A stretch of DNA of 26,903 nucleotides from an uncultured Clostridia bacterium (GCA_937873555.1 CALMWN010000575.1:1-26903), one strand, 5' to 3'. Numbered from the stretch's first letter, positions 1 through 7,220 are shown. Program-made: numbers and translations. Notes: generated from the sequence alone by a model not told the origin.

Positions 1-2935
1 CAATCAGGAAAGGCGCGACCCCGATCGTGCCCGGAACTATCTCCAGCGGGGTCCCGTCCGGAAGGAACGGCATATCCTCCTCCGGAAGTATCCTGGAAAT
101 AACACCCTTGTTACCGTGTCTTCCAGCCATCTTGTCACCAACGGATATTTTTCTCTTCTGGGCAATATACACTCTTACCAGCTGGTTGACTCCGGGAGGC
201 AGTTCATCTCCATTTTCCCTTGTGAATACCTTCACATCCACAATTATACCCGACTCACCGTGCGGGACACGCAGGGAAGTATCTCTTACCTCCCTTGCCT
301 TCTCACCGAAAATTGCCCTTAATAGTCTTTCTTCAGCAGTAAGTTCGGTTTCTCCCTTAGGAGTCACCTTACCTACAAGTATATCTCCTGATCTTACTTC
401 TGCACCTATTCTGATTATTCCCCTGTCATCAAGGTCCTTCAAAGACTCTTCACTGACATTCGGAATATCTCTGGTTATTTCTTCAGGCCCAAGCTTGGTA
501 TCCCTCGCTTCAGCTTCATATTCCTCTATATGGATTGATGTGAATACATCATCCCTTACCAGCTTTTCACTTATCAGTATGGCATCCTCGTAGTTGTAAC
601 CCTCCCAGGTCATAAAGCCTATAAGGATGTTCTTGCCAAGCCCTATTTCGCCCTGATCGGTCGAAGGACCGTCTGCAATAACATCTCCGGCATCTATTAT
701 ATCGCCCTTCCTTACGATAGGTCTCTGATTTATACATGTTCCCTGATTGGATCTCATATATTTAAGAAGTTTATGAGTATCCTTTCTGCCTTCCTTTGTC
801 CGTATGACAATCTCGTTTGCGGAAACCTTCTCAACAACGCCGGCATTTTTGGAAAGTACCACGACTCCCGAATCCCTGGCCGCCTTGTATTCTATACCTG
901 TACCTATTATAGGTGCATCGGCCTTTATCAGGGGAACCGCCTGACGCTGCATGTTGGATCCCATCAAGGCACGGTTGGCATCATCGTTCTCAAGGAAGGG
1001 AATCATGGCTGTTGCTACCGAAACAAGCTGCTTTGGTGAAACATCCATAAAATCAATCCTGCCGGTTTCAGCCTCAAGAATTTCTTCCTTGTACCTTGCA
1101 GCCACTTTTTTTGCAATAAACCTTCCTTCCTCATCCAGGGGTTCATTTGCCTGGGCAACTATGAATTCATCCTCCTGGTCTGCGGTAAGATATATGATTT
1201 CATCGGTAACTATTCCCTTTTCCTTGTCAACTCTTCTGTATGGCGCCTCGATAAACCCATATTCGTTTATACGTGCATAAGTACTTAATGAACCTATCAA
1301 ACCTATGTTGGGGCCTTCAGGCGTCTCTATGGGGCACATGCGCCCATAGTGCGAATGGTGAACGTCACGGACTTCGAACCCTGCCCTTTCCCTGCTCAAA
1401 CCACCCGGTCCCAGAGCACTCAGCCTTCTCTTGTGAGTCAGCTCGGCAAGCGGATTGGTCTGATCCATGAACTGGGACAGCTGGCTGCTTCCGAAAAATT
1501 CTTTAATAGCGGCTGCAACAGGCCTTATGTTGATTAACGCCTGCGGTGTGACAATATCTATGTCCTGGATAGTCATTCTTTCCCTGACTACCCTCTCCAT
1601 CCTTGCCAGACCGATTCTGAACTGATTCTGGAGAAGTTCGCCGACAGAACGCAGTCTTCTGTTTCCCAGATGGTCAATATCATCCACGGTACCGACACCG
1701 TATCCGAGGTGGATGATGTAGTTGATTGAAGAAATTATATCATCCATGGTAATATACTTCGGTATCAGCTCGTTTATATTTTCAGAAATTGCTTTTCTGA
1801 TATCCTCCTCACTCTTATTCTCATTGAGGATATTTTTAAGGATATCCAGCCTTACCCTCTCGGTTATTCCCATGTTGCTTATGTCAAAATCCACAAAAGC
1901 CTTGATGTCGACGGTATTGTTTCCAATAATCTTTATTTTTTTACCTTCTATATTTATGTGTACGGAATTCACTCCCGAATTCTGAATCATTGCAGCTTTC
2001 TTCCTGTCGATGAATTCATCCTCGGCTGCAATGATCTCTCCGGTCCGGGGATCTGCAATGGTCTCGGCAGCTCTATGCCCGTTAATTCTGGAGGCAATGG
2101 AAAGCTTCTTGTTGAATTTGAACCTTCCGAACTTTGCGAGGTCATATCTCTTGGGATCAAAAAACAGGCTGTTCAAAAGGGACCGTGCACTGTCAACAGT
2201 TGGCGGCTCACCTGGTCTCAACCTTTTGTATATTTCAAGTAAACCTTCATCTATAGTTTTGGCATTATCCTTCTGGATTGTAGCCAGGATCCTTTCATCT
2301 TCACCGAGCAGCTGGGTTATCTCCAGATCCGTTCCGTATCCCAGCGCCCTCAATAATACAGTAATAGGCAGCTTTCTTGTCCTGTCGATCCTGACTGAAA
2401 GTATGTCATTGGAATCGGTTTCGTATTCAAGCCAGGCTCCCCTGTTAGGAATAACAGTATTGGAAAACAGTTTTTTACCTGTCCTGTCAAATTTCATGGA
2501 ATAGTAAATGCCTGGAGACCTTACAAGCTGGCTTACTATAACCCTTTCTGCACCATTGATTATAAAGGTACCGTTATCGGTCATCAGCGGGAAATCGCCC
2601 ATAAATATTTCCTGCTCCTTGACTTCGCCGGTCTCCTTGTTGATGAGGCGCACCTTTACCTTTAAAGGGGCTGAGAAAGTCGTATCCCTCTCTTTACACT
2701 CCTCAACACTGTACTTCGGAGTGTCGTCAAGAGAATAGTCAATGAATTCCAGTATTAAATTACCTGTATAATCGGTAATCGGAGAAACATCCCTGAAAAC
2801 TTCCCTTAAACCTTCTTCTAAAAACCACTTATAAGAATTTTTCTGAACCTCGATAAGATTTGGCATGTCAAGAACTTCATCAATTTTTGAGTAGCTCATT
2901 CTGATATTCTTGCCTACTCGTACGGGATGTACCAT
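1..2935 (-). CDS. rpoB: RNA polymerase beta subunit, N-terminal ~978 residues (3' end beyond the window)
   Basis: This is the catalytic beta subunit of RNA polymerase. The reading frame is open from the ATG at 2933-2935 to the window edge, so about 978 residues are present. Clostridial RpoB is usually near 1240 residues, so the C-terminal quarter is missing. The start is fixed by an AGGTGAT ribosome binding site 6-7 nt upstream. The rifampicin pocket (about 1400-1495) reads SQLSQFMDQTNPLAE then THKRRLSALGPGG. The positions matching E. coli Q513, D516, H526 and S531 are unmutated, so the genotype predicts rifampicin sensitivity. Further inward the conserved GRHGNKGVISRILPEEDMPF is present. After DGTPLEIV the frame continues PGTIGVAPFLI instead of the expected family sequence LNPLGVPSRMNIGQ, so bases 1-34 look foreign or misassembled. 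It follows rplJ-rplL as in most bacteria, but behind a terminator and its own promoter. Confidence 0.97.
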   Translation of the reverse strand, partial: MVHPVRVGKNIRMSYSKIDEVLDMPNLIEVQKNSYKWFLEEGLREVFRDVSPITDYTGNLILEFIDYSLDDTPKYSVEECKERDTTFSAPLKVKVRLINKETGEVKEQEIFMGDFPLMTDNGTFIINGAERVIVSQLVRSPGIYYSMKFDRTGKKLFSNTVIPNRGAWLEYETDSNDILSVRIDRTRKLPITVLLRALGYGTDLEITQLLGEDERILATIQKDNAKTIDEGLLEIYKRLRPGEPPTVDSARSLLNSLFFDPKRYDLAKFGRFKFNKKLSIASRINGHRAAETIADPRTGEIIAAEDEFIDRKKAAMIQNSGVNSVHINIEGKKIKIIGNNTVDIKAFVDFDISNMGITERVRLDILKNILNENKSEEDIRKAISENINELIPKYITMDDIISSINYIIHLGYGVGTVDDIDHLGNRRLRSVGELLQNQFRIGLARMERVVRERMTIQDIDIVTPQALINIRPVAAAIKEFFGSSQLSQFMDQTNPLAELTHKRRLSALGPGGLSRERAGFEVRDVHHSHYGRMCPIETPEGPNIGLIGSLSTYARINEYGFIEAPYRRVDKEKGIVTDEIIYLTADQEDEFIVAQANEPLDEEGRFIAKKVAARYKEEILEAETGRIDFMDVSPKQLVSVATAMIPFLENDDANRALMGSNMQRQAVPLIKADAPIIGTGIEYKAARDSGVVVLSKNAGVVEKVSANEIVIRTKEGRKDTHKLLKYMRSNQGTCINQRPIVRKGDIIDAGDVIADGPSTDQGEIGLGKNILIGFMTWEGYNYEDAILISEKLVRDDVFTSIHIEEYEAEARDTKLGPEEITRDIPNVSEESLKDLDDRGIIRIGAEVRSGDILVGKVTPKGETELTAEERLLRAIFGEKAREVRDTSLRVPHGESGIIVDVKVFTRENGDELPPGVNQLVRVYIAQKRKISVGDKMAGRHGNKGVISRILPEEDMPFLPDGTPLEIVPGTIGVAPFLI

Positions 2936-3004
2936 TAAATATCACCTCATAAGTTTGACTTTTTCTTAATGCATAAATATTATATGATTTATGATTAATC
3001 CTAG

Positions 3005-3049
3005 CTGGTTTCAAATGTTGAAATGCATGAATCAACTATTTGAAATCAG
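3005..3049 (-). other. Imperfect hairpin in the rpoB leader
   Basis: The arms TTTCAAAT and ATTTGAAA (3009-3016 and 3038-3045) are extended inward by a GTTGA/TCAAC-type pairing with one bulge. Outward they are extended by CTG/CAG after one mismatch. No U-tract follows on either side, so this is not an obvious terminator. It lies about 70-110 nt upstream of the rpoB start. The function is unknown. Confidence 0.4.
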
Positions 3050-3207
3050 TTTCCCTTGCTTATGCATAAATCGTAAACTATATAAATATATAATGCAAAA
3101 AACCTGTTGCACCCTGACATCCTATAACTTGAGAAATTAGCATGTTTCAAGCCACAATGCAAGATTTCATGCAATATATATGGAATAAGAATATATTTGT
3201 TACTTAA

Positions 3208-3243
3208 CCGGAATGGATATGTTGTGCCTCCGGAATGAATATG
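3208..3243. repeat. Two 14-base direct repeats in the rpoB leader
   Basis: CCGGAATGGATATG (3208-3221) and CCGGAATGAATATG (3230-3243) are 22 bases apart start to start, with one mismatch. The spacing is two helical turns. It could be a tandem operator or RNA element, or chance in AT-rich DNA. Confidence 0.45.
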
Positions 3244-3378
3244 TACAGCTTTCGACTCGTTCTATTTAAAGCTTTATTCAATACCGATTTGGTATGTTCA
3301 TCATAAGTATAATTTTTTTTAAAATACATATACTAATTTTAGGTATTGCAGTAATCATTAAAATATTATTAACAATTA

Positions 3379-3407
3379 TTGTCTTATTTATTCCCCTGTG
3401 ATATAAT
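3379..3407 (+). promoter_or_regulatory. Possible plus-strand extended -10 promoter inside the rpoB leader
   Basis: TTGTCT at 3379-3384, a 17-base spacer ending in TGA (extended -10), and TATAAT at 3402-3407. It points toward the bidirectional terminator at 3504-3571 and covers no coding region. If active, it would make an RNA of about 140 nt antisense to the rpoB leader. AT-rich DNA readily produces such matches, so confidence is limited. Confidence 0.35.
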
Positions 3408-3476
3408 CAAAACATGGTATATTTTTATATATAATAGTTAACCGTATAGCAGTCTCAAATTATAACGCAGTTTATA

Positions 3477-3505
3477 ATTATAACATAGTAAATTCAACTT
3501 GTCAA
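3477..3505 (-). promoter_or_regulatory. Perfect-consensus sigma-A promoter for rpoB
   Basis: On the minus strand TTGACA (3500-3505) and TATAAT (3477-3482) are separated by exactly 17 bases, and a TGT precedes the -10 box (extended -10). Both hexamers match the housekeeping consensus at every position. The -35 box overlaps the outermost two bases of the rplL terminator palindrome. Transcription should start near 3470. Confidence 0.85.
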
Positions 3506-3571
3506 TAATAAAGAACATAAAAAAAGAAGTTCCCGGTACCGGAAACTTCTTTTTTTATGTTCTTTATTATT
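3504..3571. terminator. Very long palindromic, probably bidirectional terminator after rplL
   Basis: An inverted repeat with 34-base arms is centred between 3537 and 3538. The only imperfection is one G:U-compatible pair. The GC core (GAAGTT..CCGGT/ACCGG..AACTTC, 3526-3549) is flanked by A7 on one side and T7 on the other, so both strands have a hairpin plus U-tract. The arm begins inside the rplL stop codon (3567-3569). It should close the rplJL transcript and also any transcript arriving on the plus strand. Confidence 0.92.
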
Positions 3572-3953
3572 TAATTTCTACTCCAGCGCCAACTTCCTTG
3601 AATTTTGCTTCGATGGAAGCAGCTTCATCCTTGGAAACATTTTCTTTAACTGTCTTTGGAGCACCATCAACAAGATCCTTCGCTTCTTTCAAGCCAAGTC
3701 CTGTTATTTCCCTGACAACCTTAATAACCTTTATCTTGTCTGCGCCGACGTCCTTCAATATTACATTGAATTCAGTCTTTTCTTCTGCCGGTGCTGCTGC
3801 TGCGGCACCTGCTGCAGGAGCTGCTGCAACCGCTACAGGAGCTGCTGCCGATACGCCAAATTCTTCTTCAAGAGCCTTTACCAATTCTGATAATTCCAAT
3901 ACTGTCAACGCCTTAACGTCCTCAATCAATTTTGTAACTTTTTCGCTAGCCAT
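3567..3953 (-). CDS. rplL: 50S ribosomal protein L7/L12
   Basis: This is the stalk protein of the large ribosomal subunit, which recruits translation GTPases. It has 128 residues, the normal family length. The start is the ATG at 3951-3953, giving MASEKVTKLIEDVK; it has a GGAGG site 9 nt upstream. An in-frame ATG 18 bases further upstream is not better placed. The N-terminal dimerisation domain (about 1-35) is followed by the typical Ala/Pro-rich hinge (about 36-60). The C-terminal factor-binding domain follows, with EVxxxVKVVREITGLGLKEAK-like sequence ending in GAGVEIK. It lies 51 bases after rplJ in one operon, and a strong terminator begins at its stop codon. Confidence 0.98.
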   Translation of the reverse strand: MASEKVTKLIEDVKALTVLELSELVKALEEEFGVSAAAPVAVAAAPAAGAAAAAPAEEKTEFNVILKDVGADKIKVIKVVREITGLGLKEAKDLVDGAPKTVKENVSKDEAASIEAKFKEVGAGVEIK

Positions 3954-4004
3954 TATAATATACCTCCACAATTTTATTTTATTTTTATTAGTTAACCTGT
4001 AAAT

Positions 4005-4538
4005 TTAAGCTTGTGCTTTTTGTTCCGCAATAGCATTCAAAGCAACTACCAAACCTCTTATGTTTCCGTTTAATACGTTCACGAGTCCTGATATAGGAGC
4101 ATTGAATCCTCCAAGTACCTTTGCGATAAGTACTTCTCTCGGCGGCAGTTCTGCAAGAGCCTTGATGCCTTCTGCATCTATTATCTTACCTTCCACCACG
4201 CCTGCCTTTAATTCCAATTTTTCAAACTTCTTTGCATATTCTGACAGCACTTTTGCCGGAGCTACCGGGTCTGAATCGCTTAGTGCCATCGCAGTAGGAC
4301 CGTTCAGAAATTCATCCAGTCCTCCAAGGTTATTCTCTTTCGCTGCAAACCTGGTAAGAGTATTTTTTACTACCTTGTAATCTACACCAGCTTTTCTAAG
4401 AGCATTCCTGAGTTCTGTATCCTGTTCTACGGTAAGTCCTCTATAGTCTGCAAAAACTAAAGCCTTGGCTGATTTTATCTTTTCAGATATCTCTTTGACA
4501 ACTTCCTTTTTCTGCTTAAGAGTATTTTCACTGGGCAT
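4005..4538 (-). CDS. rplJ: 50S ribosomal protein L10
   Basis: L10 anchors the L7/L12 dimers at the ribosomal stalk base. In Firmicutes the L10-L12 complex is the feedback regulator of its own mRNA. The protein has 177 residues, of normal length. Its N-terminal rRNA-binding part contains FADYRGLTVEQDTELR and VVKNTLTRFA, and its C-terminal Ala-rich helix ending AIAEQKAQA carries the L12 dimers. The start at 4536-4538 is supported by GGGAGGTGG 9 nt upstream. It is preceded by an L10-type leader with an intrinsic terminator and its own promoter, so rplJL can be regulated separately from rplKA. Confidence 0.98.
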   Translation of the reverse strand: MPSENTLKQKKEVVKEISEKIKSAKALVFADYRGLTVEQDTELRNALRKAGVDYKVVKNTLTRFAAKENNLGGLDEFLNGPTAMALSDSDPVAPAKVLSEYAKKFEKLELKAGVVEGKIIDAEGIKALAELPPREVLIAKVLGGFNAPISGLVNVLNGNIRGLVVALNAIAEQKAQA

Positions 4539-4611
4539 ATTACTATTCCACCTCCCTCTGTTTTAAGAAAATCATATTACAATTTCCATAATGAACACCT
4601 TAAAAATATAC

Positions 4612-4628
4612 TCGGGATCGGGTCCCGA
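4612..4628 (-). other. Small GC-rich hairpin between the L10 leader and rplJ
   Basis: TCGGGA and TCCCGA (4612-4617 and 4623-4628) enclose a 5-base loop. On the minus strand it is followed within 5 bases by TTTTT. It could be a second, weaker attenuator downstream of the main L10-leader terminator, or a spacer structure in front of the rplJ ribosome binding site. Confidence 0.4.
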
Positions 4629-4654
4629 AAATTTTGTCTTCACTTGCTGCCGGC

Positions 4655-4770
4655 CAAATAAAAATCCCCTCGTGCGCACAGACATACGAGGGGACGATAA
4701 AATCATCCTTTAATCCCGCCTCGGTAGGTAGATTGCTCTTTATGCTTACGCACCTACTGTCTGTGGCAAT
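4655..4770 (-). promoter_or_regulatory. Ribosomal protein L10 leader with attenuator terminator
   Basis: On the minus strand the leader opens with the characteristic CAGACAGTAGGTG (about 4752-4764), pairs GTAGGT/ACCTAC (4752-4757 with 4724-4729), and continues with CCTACCGAGGCGGG. It ends in a terminator: CCCCTCGT (4686-4693) pairs with ACGAGGGG (4666-4673) around a 12-base loop, followed by ATTTTTATTT. This matches the Firmicutes L10 leader family, in which L10-L12 binding promotes termination before rplJ. Seven bases of the terminator loop (4677-4683) are complementary to 4759-4765 at the 5' end. This suggests a loop/5'-arm interaction competing between folds. Confidence 0.9.
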
Positions 4771-4791
4771 TTCATTTATAAAACATATATT

Positions 4792-4820
4792 ATATTACAA
4801 CAATACATGTACTTTGTAAA
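4792..4820 (-). promoter_or_regulatory. Promoter of rplJ-rplL
   Basis: On the minus strand TTTACA (4815-4820) and TAATAT (4792-4797) are 17 bases apart and lie immediately upstream of the L10 leader. Transcription should begin near 4785, a few bases before the first leader stem. Confidence 0.6.
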
Positions 4821-4831
4821 GTATAAAATTT

Positions 4832-5527
4832 TTATTCGGTTACCTTTTGCTGGTTTATCTTAATGCCAGGACCCATAGTGGATGATATCACAACACTCTT
4901 CAAATACTGTCCTTTAGCTGCTGCAGGCTTTGCCTTGACTATTGCGTCCATAAGGGTATGGAAGTTCTCGCCGAGCTTTTCGGTTCCAAAGGAAACCTTG
5001 CCTATAGGGCAGTGTATGATATTGGTCTTATCGAGCCTGTACTCGATTTTACCGGCCTTAATATCTGCTATGGCCTTTGCCACATCCATTGTAACGGTAC
5101 CGGCTTTAGGGTTCGGCATCAAGCCTTTGGGACCAAGTATTTTACCAAGTCTTCCTACAACACCCATCATATCCGGTGTAGCAACGACCACATCAAACTC
5201 GAACCAGTTTTCATTCTGAATTTTTGCAACCAGGTCTTCTGCACCAACAAATTCTGCTCCAGCCTGTTCTGCTTCCTTTGCCTTGTCACCTTTTGCAAAA
5301 ACAAGGACTCTTACTTTTTTTCCTGTCCCGTGCGGAAGAACAACTGCACCTCTAACCTGCTGGTCTGCGTGTCTTGAGTCTACACCCAGTTTGATATGGG
5401 CTTCAACAGTTTCATCAAATTTTGCTTTGGCAGTCTTTTGTGCCAGGTCGAGAGCTTCCGCAGGATCGTAAAGCTTCAATCTATCAACAAGCTTCGCGCT
5501 TTCTGAATACTTCTTTCCTCTTTTCAT
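4832..5527 (-). CDS. rplA: 50S ribosomal protein L1
   Basis: L1 forms the mobile stalk at the ribosomal E site and in many bacteria represses its own L11-L1 mRNA. The start is taken as the ATG at 5525-5527 (MKRGKKYSESAKL), 9 nt after AAGGAG. The upstream in-frame ATG at 5536 abuts the ribosome binding site and is unlikely to be used. The protein has 231 residues, the normal length. Typical L1 sequence is visible: KRVLVF-like VRVLVFAKGDKAKEAEQAG, the GKILGPKGLMPNPKAGTVT segment, and the closing SSTMGPGIKINQ. It follows rplK after about 67 bases. A new promoter and leader for rplJL begin right after it. Confidence 0.98.
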   Translation of the reverse strand: MKRGKKYSESAKLVDRLKLYDPAEALDLAQKTAKAKFDETVEAHIKLGVDSRHADQQVRGAVVLPHGTGKKVRVLVFAKGDKAKEAEQAGAEFVGAEDLVAKIQNENWFEFDVVVATPDMMGVVGRLGKILGPKGLMPNPKAGTVTMDVAKAIADIKAGKIEYRLDKTNIIHCPIGKVSFGTEKLGENFHTLMDAIVKAKPAAAKGQYLKSVVISSTMGPGIKINQQKVTE

Positions 5528-5594
5528 GATATTCATCTCCTTCGTGGTAATTTTTCGGAAAACTTAATTTCCTCCCACATTTACAATCTGAATC

Positions 5595-6020
5595 TTAATC
5601 TTCAACTACTATGCCCATGCTTCTGGCTGTGCCGGCGATCATGCTTGCAGCAGCATCCACGCTTGCAGCATTGAGGTCAGGCATTTTCAGTTCTGCTATT
5701 TTCCTGACTTCTGCCTTGGAAATCTTAGCAACCTTTTCCTTGTTCGGCTTACCGGAACCACTCTCTATCTTGCATGCCTTCTTCAATAAAACGGAAGCCG
5801 GCGGAGTTTTCGTGATAAAAGAGAAAGACCTGTCAGCATACACTGTTATGACCACAGGAATTATCAATCCTGCGTCCTTTGCAGTCCTTTCGTTAAACTC
5901 CTTACAAAATCCCATAATATTTACGCCATGCTGTCCTAAGGCTGGTCCAACCGGTGGAGCAGGAGTCGCTTTCCCCGCAGGAATCTGAAGTTTTACATAG
6001 CCCGCAATTTTCTTTGCCAT
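5595..6020 (-). CDS. rplK: 50S ribosomal protein L11
   Basis: L11 forms the GTPase-associated centre with 23S rRNA and is needed for RelA-type stringent signalling. It has 141 residues, exactly the usual size. It begins MAKKIAGYVKLQIPAGKATP and continues with PPVGPALGQHGVNIMGFCKEFN, then the rRNA-binding C-terminal domain with KTPPASVLLKKA and ending GTARSMGIVVED. GGGAGGTGG precedes the start. A 50-base stem-loop lies just upstream of the ribosome binding site and may be a control site for L1 binding. Confidence 0.98.
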   Translation of the reverse strand: MAKKIAGYVKLQIPAGKATPAPPVGPALGQHGVNIMGFCKEFNERTAKDAGLIIPVVITVYADRSFSFITKTPPASVLLKKACKIESGSGKPNKEKVAKISKAEVRKIAELKMPDLNAASVDAAASMIAGTARSMGIVVED

Positions 6021-6047
6021 AGCTTAATCCACCTCCCAATTTTTCCT

Positions 6048-6097
6048 GAAAACCGTAACTGCTTAATATAAAGTACTAAGCGGGTTATCCGGTTTTC
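6048..6097 (-). promoter_or_regulatory. Structured leader immediately upstream of rplK (candidate L1-binding autoregulatory site)
   Basis: On the minus strand GAAAACCG (6090-6097) pairs with CGGTTTTC (6048-6055). Inside it GTTA/TAAC and GCTTA/TAAGC (6061-6065 with 6077-6081) extend the stem with asymmetric internal loops. No U-tract follows; the rplK ribosome binding site comes about 10 bases later. The position is where L1 feedback sites are found in L11-L1 operons. I cannot confirm the specific L1 recognition motif by eye. Confidence 0.5.
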
Positions 6098-6145
6098 ATA
6101 TTCAATAGTCAATCTATAGGTTAATTGCATTACCTATCAATAATA

Positions 6146-6679
6146 TTAAAGCTTCTGAATCTGTACCAGTTCAAGCTCTACAGGGGTTTCCCTGCCGAAC
6201 ATGGATACCGAAACCCTTACCTTCTTCTTCTCCATGTTTATTTCTTCTACTATTCCAATAAAGTTTTCCAGTGGACCGGATACCACCCTCACATTGTCCC
6301 CAACCTCGTAATCTACAACAGGAGCAAACTCCTCGACTCCCACTGTCTTCACTTCATCGTCGGTCAAAGGAACGGGCTTCGATCCCGGACCTACAAATCC
6401 GGTAACTCCCCTGGTATTTCTGATAACATACCAGGATTCATCAGTCATTATCATCTTAACCAGGACATACCCGGGGAAAACCTTCCTCAAAGTGGCTTTC
6501 TTTTTACCATCTTTGATTTCGATCTGTTCTTCCATCGGAACAACGATATCCAGAATATAGTCCTGCATGTTCCTGTTTTCAACAATCTTCTCAAGGTTAG
6601 CCTTAACTTTATTTTCATAGCCCGAATAGGTATGTACTACATACCATTTTACATTATCAGACACATCTTCCTGGAACAT
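6146..6679 (-). CDS. nusG: Transcription termination/antitermination factor NusG
   Basis: NusG binds RNA polymerase and modulates pausing, Rho-dependent termination and coupling to the ribosome. The protein has 177 residues, the normal size. The NGN domain (about 9-110) shows WYVVHTYSGYENKVKANLE and the conserved FPGYVLVKM with the RNTRGVTGFVGPG segment. The C-terminal KOW domain contains DYEVGDNVRVVSGPLENF and ends with a beta-barrel strand ELVQIQKL. AAGGAGGA lies about 11 nt upstream of the ATG. It is 20 bases after secE and 125 bases before rplK in one operon. Confidence 0.98.
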   Translation of the reverse strand: MFQEDVSDNVKWYVVHTYSGYENKVKANLEKIVENRNMQDYILDIVVPMEEQIEIKDGKKKATLRKVFPGYVLVKMIMTDESWYVIRNTRGVTGFVGPGSKPVPLTDDEVKTVGVEEFAPVVDYEVGDNVRVVSGPLENFIGIVEEINMEKKKVRVSVSMFGRETPVELELVQIQKL

Positions 6680-6699
6680 TTGTCAAATGTCCTCCTTCA

Positions 6700-6924
6700 T
6701 TACCTTATGAAAACTATCTCGCTCACCTTAAGAAGCAAAAAGTCAAATATCCATATAATGGCACCTATGAGAAGGCACGCCATCAAAACAGTGACTGTGT
6801 TGTTTGTAAGCTGCTCCCTGTTCGGCCATATAACTTTTTTCAGCTCGCTCCTTACTTCTCTGAAGAATCTGGTAAAATTCCTGCGAGCATTATCAACCTT
6901 TGAAACATTTGTACCTTCAGCCAT
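6700..6924 (-). CDS. secE: Preprotein translocase subunit SecE
   Basis: SecE is a small essential membrane subunit of the SecYEG protein-export channel. It has 74 residues, the usual length of the single-span Gram-positive form. The amphipathic cytosolic helix carries FFREVRSELKKVIWPNREQL, the family hallmark, followed by one transmembrane segment (about residues 44-68). A modest GGGGAT site precedes the ATG. It sits between rpmG and nusG, the standard bacterial order. Confidence 0.96.
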   Translation of the reverse strand: MAEGTNVSKVDNARRNFTRFFREVRSELKKVIWPNREQLTNNTVTVLMACLLIGAIIWIFDFLLLKVSEIVFIR

Positions 6925-6975
6925 ATAAACATCCCCGTTTAAAAAATTTGTAGAGATACTTCATACTGATATAAA

Positions 6976-7125
6976 CTATTTTGTTTCCTTGTGATCGGTT
7001 TGCTTGCGGCAGAACCTGCAGTACTTTTTCATTTCCAGTCTTTCAGGATCGTTTTTTTTGTTTTTCATAGTGTTGTAGTTTCTCTGCTTGCATTCCGAAC
7101 ATGCCAGTGTAATTTTAACTCTCAT
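6976..7125 (-). CDS. rpmG: 50S ribosomal protein L33
   Basis: This small protein has 49 residues, with the ATG at 7123-7125 and TAG at 6976-6978. The sequence starts MRVKITLACSECKQRNYNT and ends KQTDHKETK. It carries an intact zinc ribbon, C9-x2-C12 and C36-x2-C39. It is therefore the zinc-containing (C+) paralogue. GGAGG lies about 8 bases upstream. It is the first gene of the secE-nusG-rplKA cluster, about 50 bases before secE, and lies about 90 bases downstream of a strong promoter. Confidence 0.96.
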   Translation of the reverse strand: MRVKITLACSECKQRNYNTMKNKKNDPERLEMKKYCRFCRKQTDHKETK

Positions 7126-7220
7126 TTCTAACACCTCCAGCCCCTAGCTTTTTAGCTATATAAGTAAGTTTAATATTTTTCTCCATAAAAAAAAAGAACC
7201 TTATCGACGAAGCAATAAAT

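Larger units (their letters stand above)
2936..3503 (-). other. Long AT-rich untranslated leader of rpoB
   Basis: These roughly 570 bases between the rplL terminator and the rpoB start hold no convincing coding region on either strand. They contain the rpoB promoter at the upstream end, a hairpin near 3005-3049, and a pair of near-identical 14-base direct repeats at 3208-3221 and 3230-3243 (one mismatch). They also contain a possible plus-strand promoter at 3379-3407. If transcription starts near 3470, the leader is about 535 nt, which is long for rpoB. No U-tract terminator is seen on the minus strand inside it, so attenuation is not evident by eye. Confidence 0.6.

Noticed and set aside
1400..1495. 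Rifampicin-resistance mutations in rpoB
   Set aside because: The key pocket residues (equivalents of Q513, D516, H526, S531) are all the sensitive type.
3499..4002. Plus-strand open frame of 167 codons opposite rplL
   Set aside because: It is the antisense shadow of rplL (Ala-rich hinge read backward) and of the terminator; no ribosome binding site or family resemblance.
6125..6928. Plus-strand open frame of 267 codons across nusG and secE
   Set aside because: Lies entirely antisense to two essential genes and the rplK leader, with no recognisable domain.
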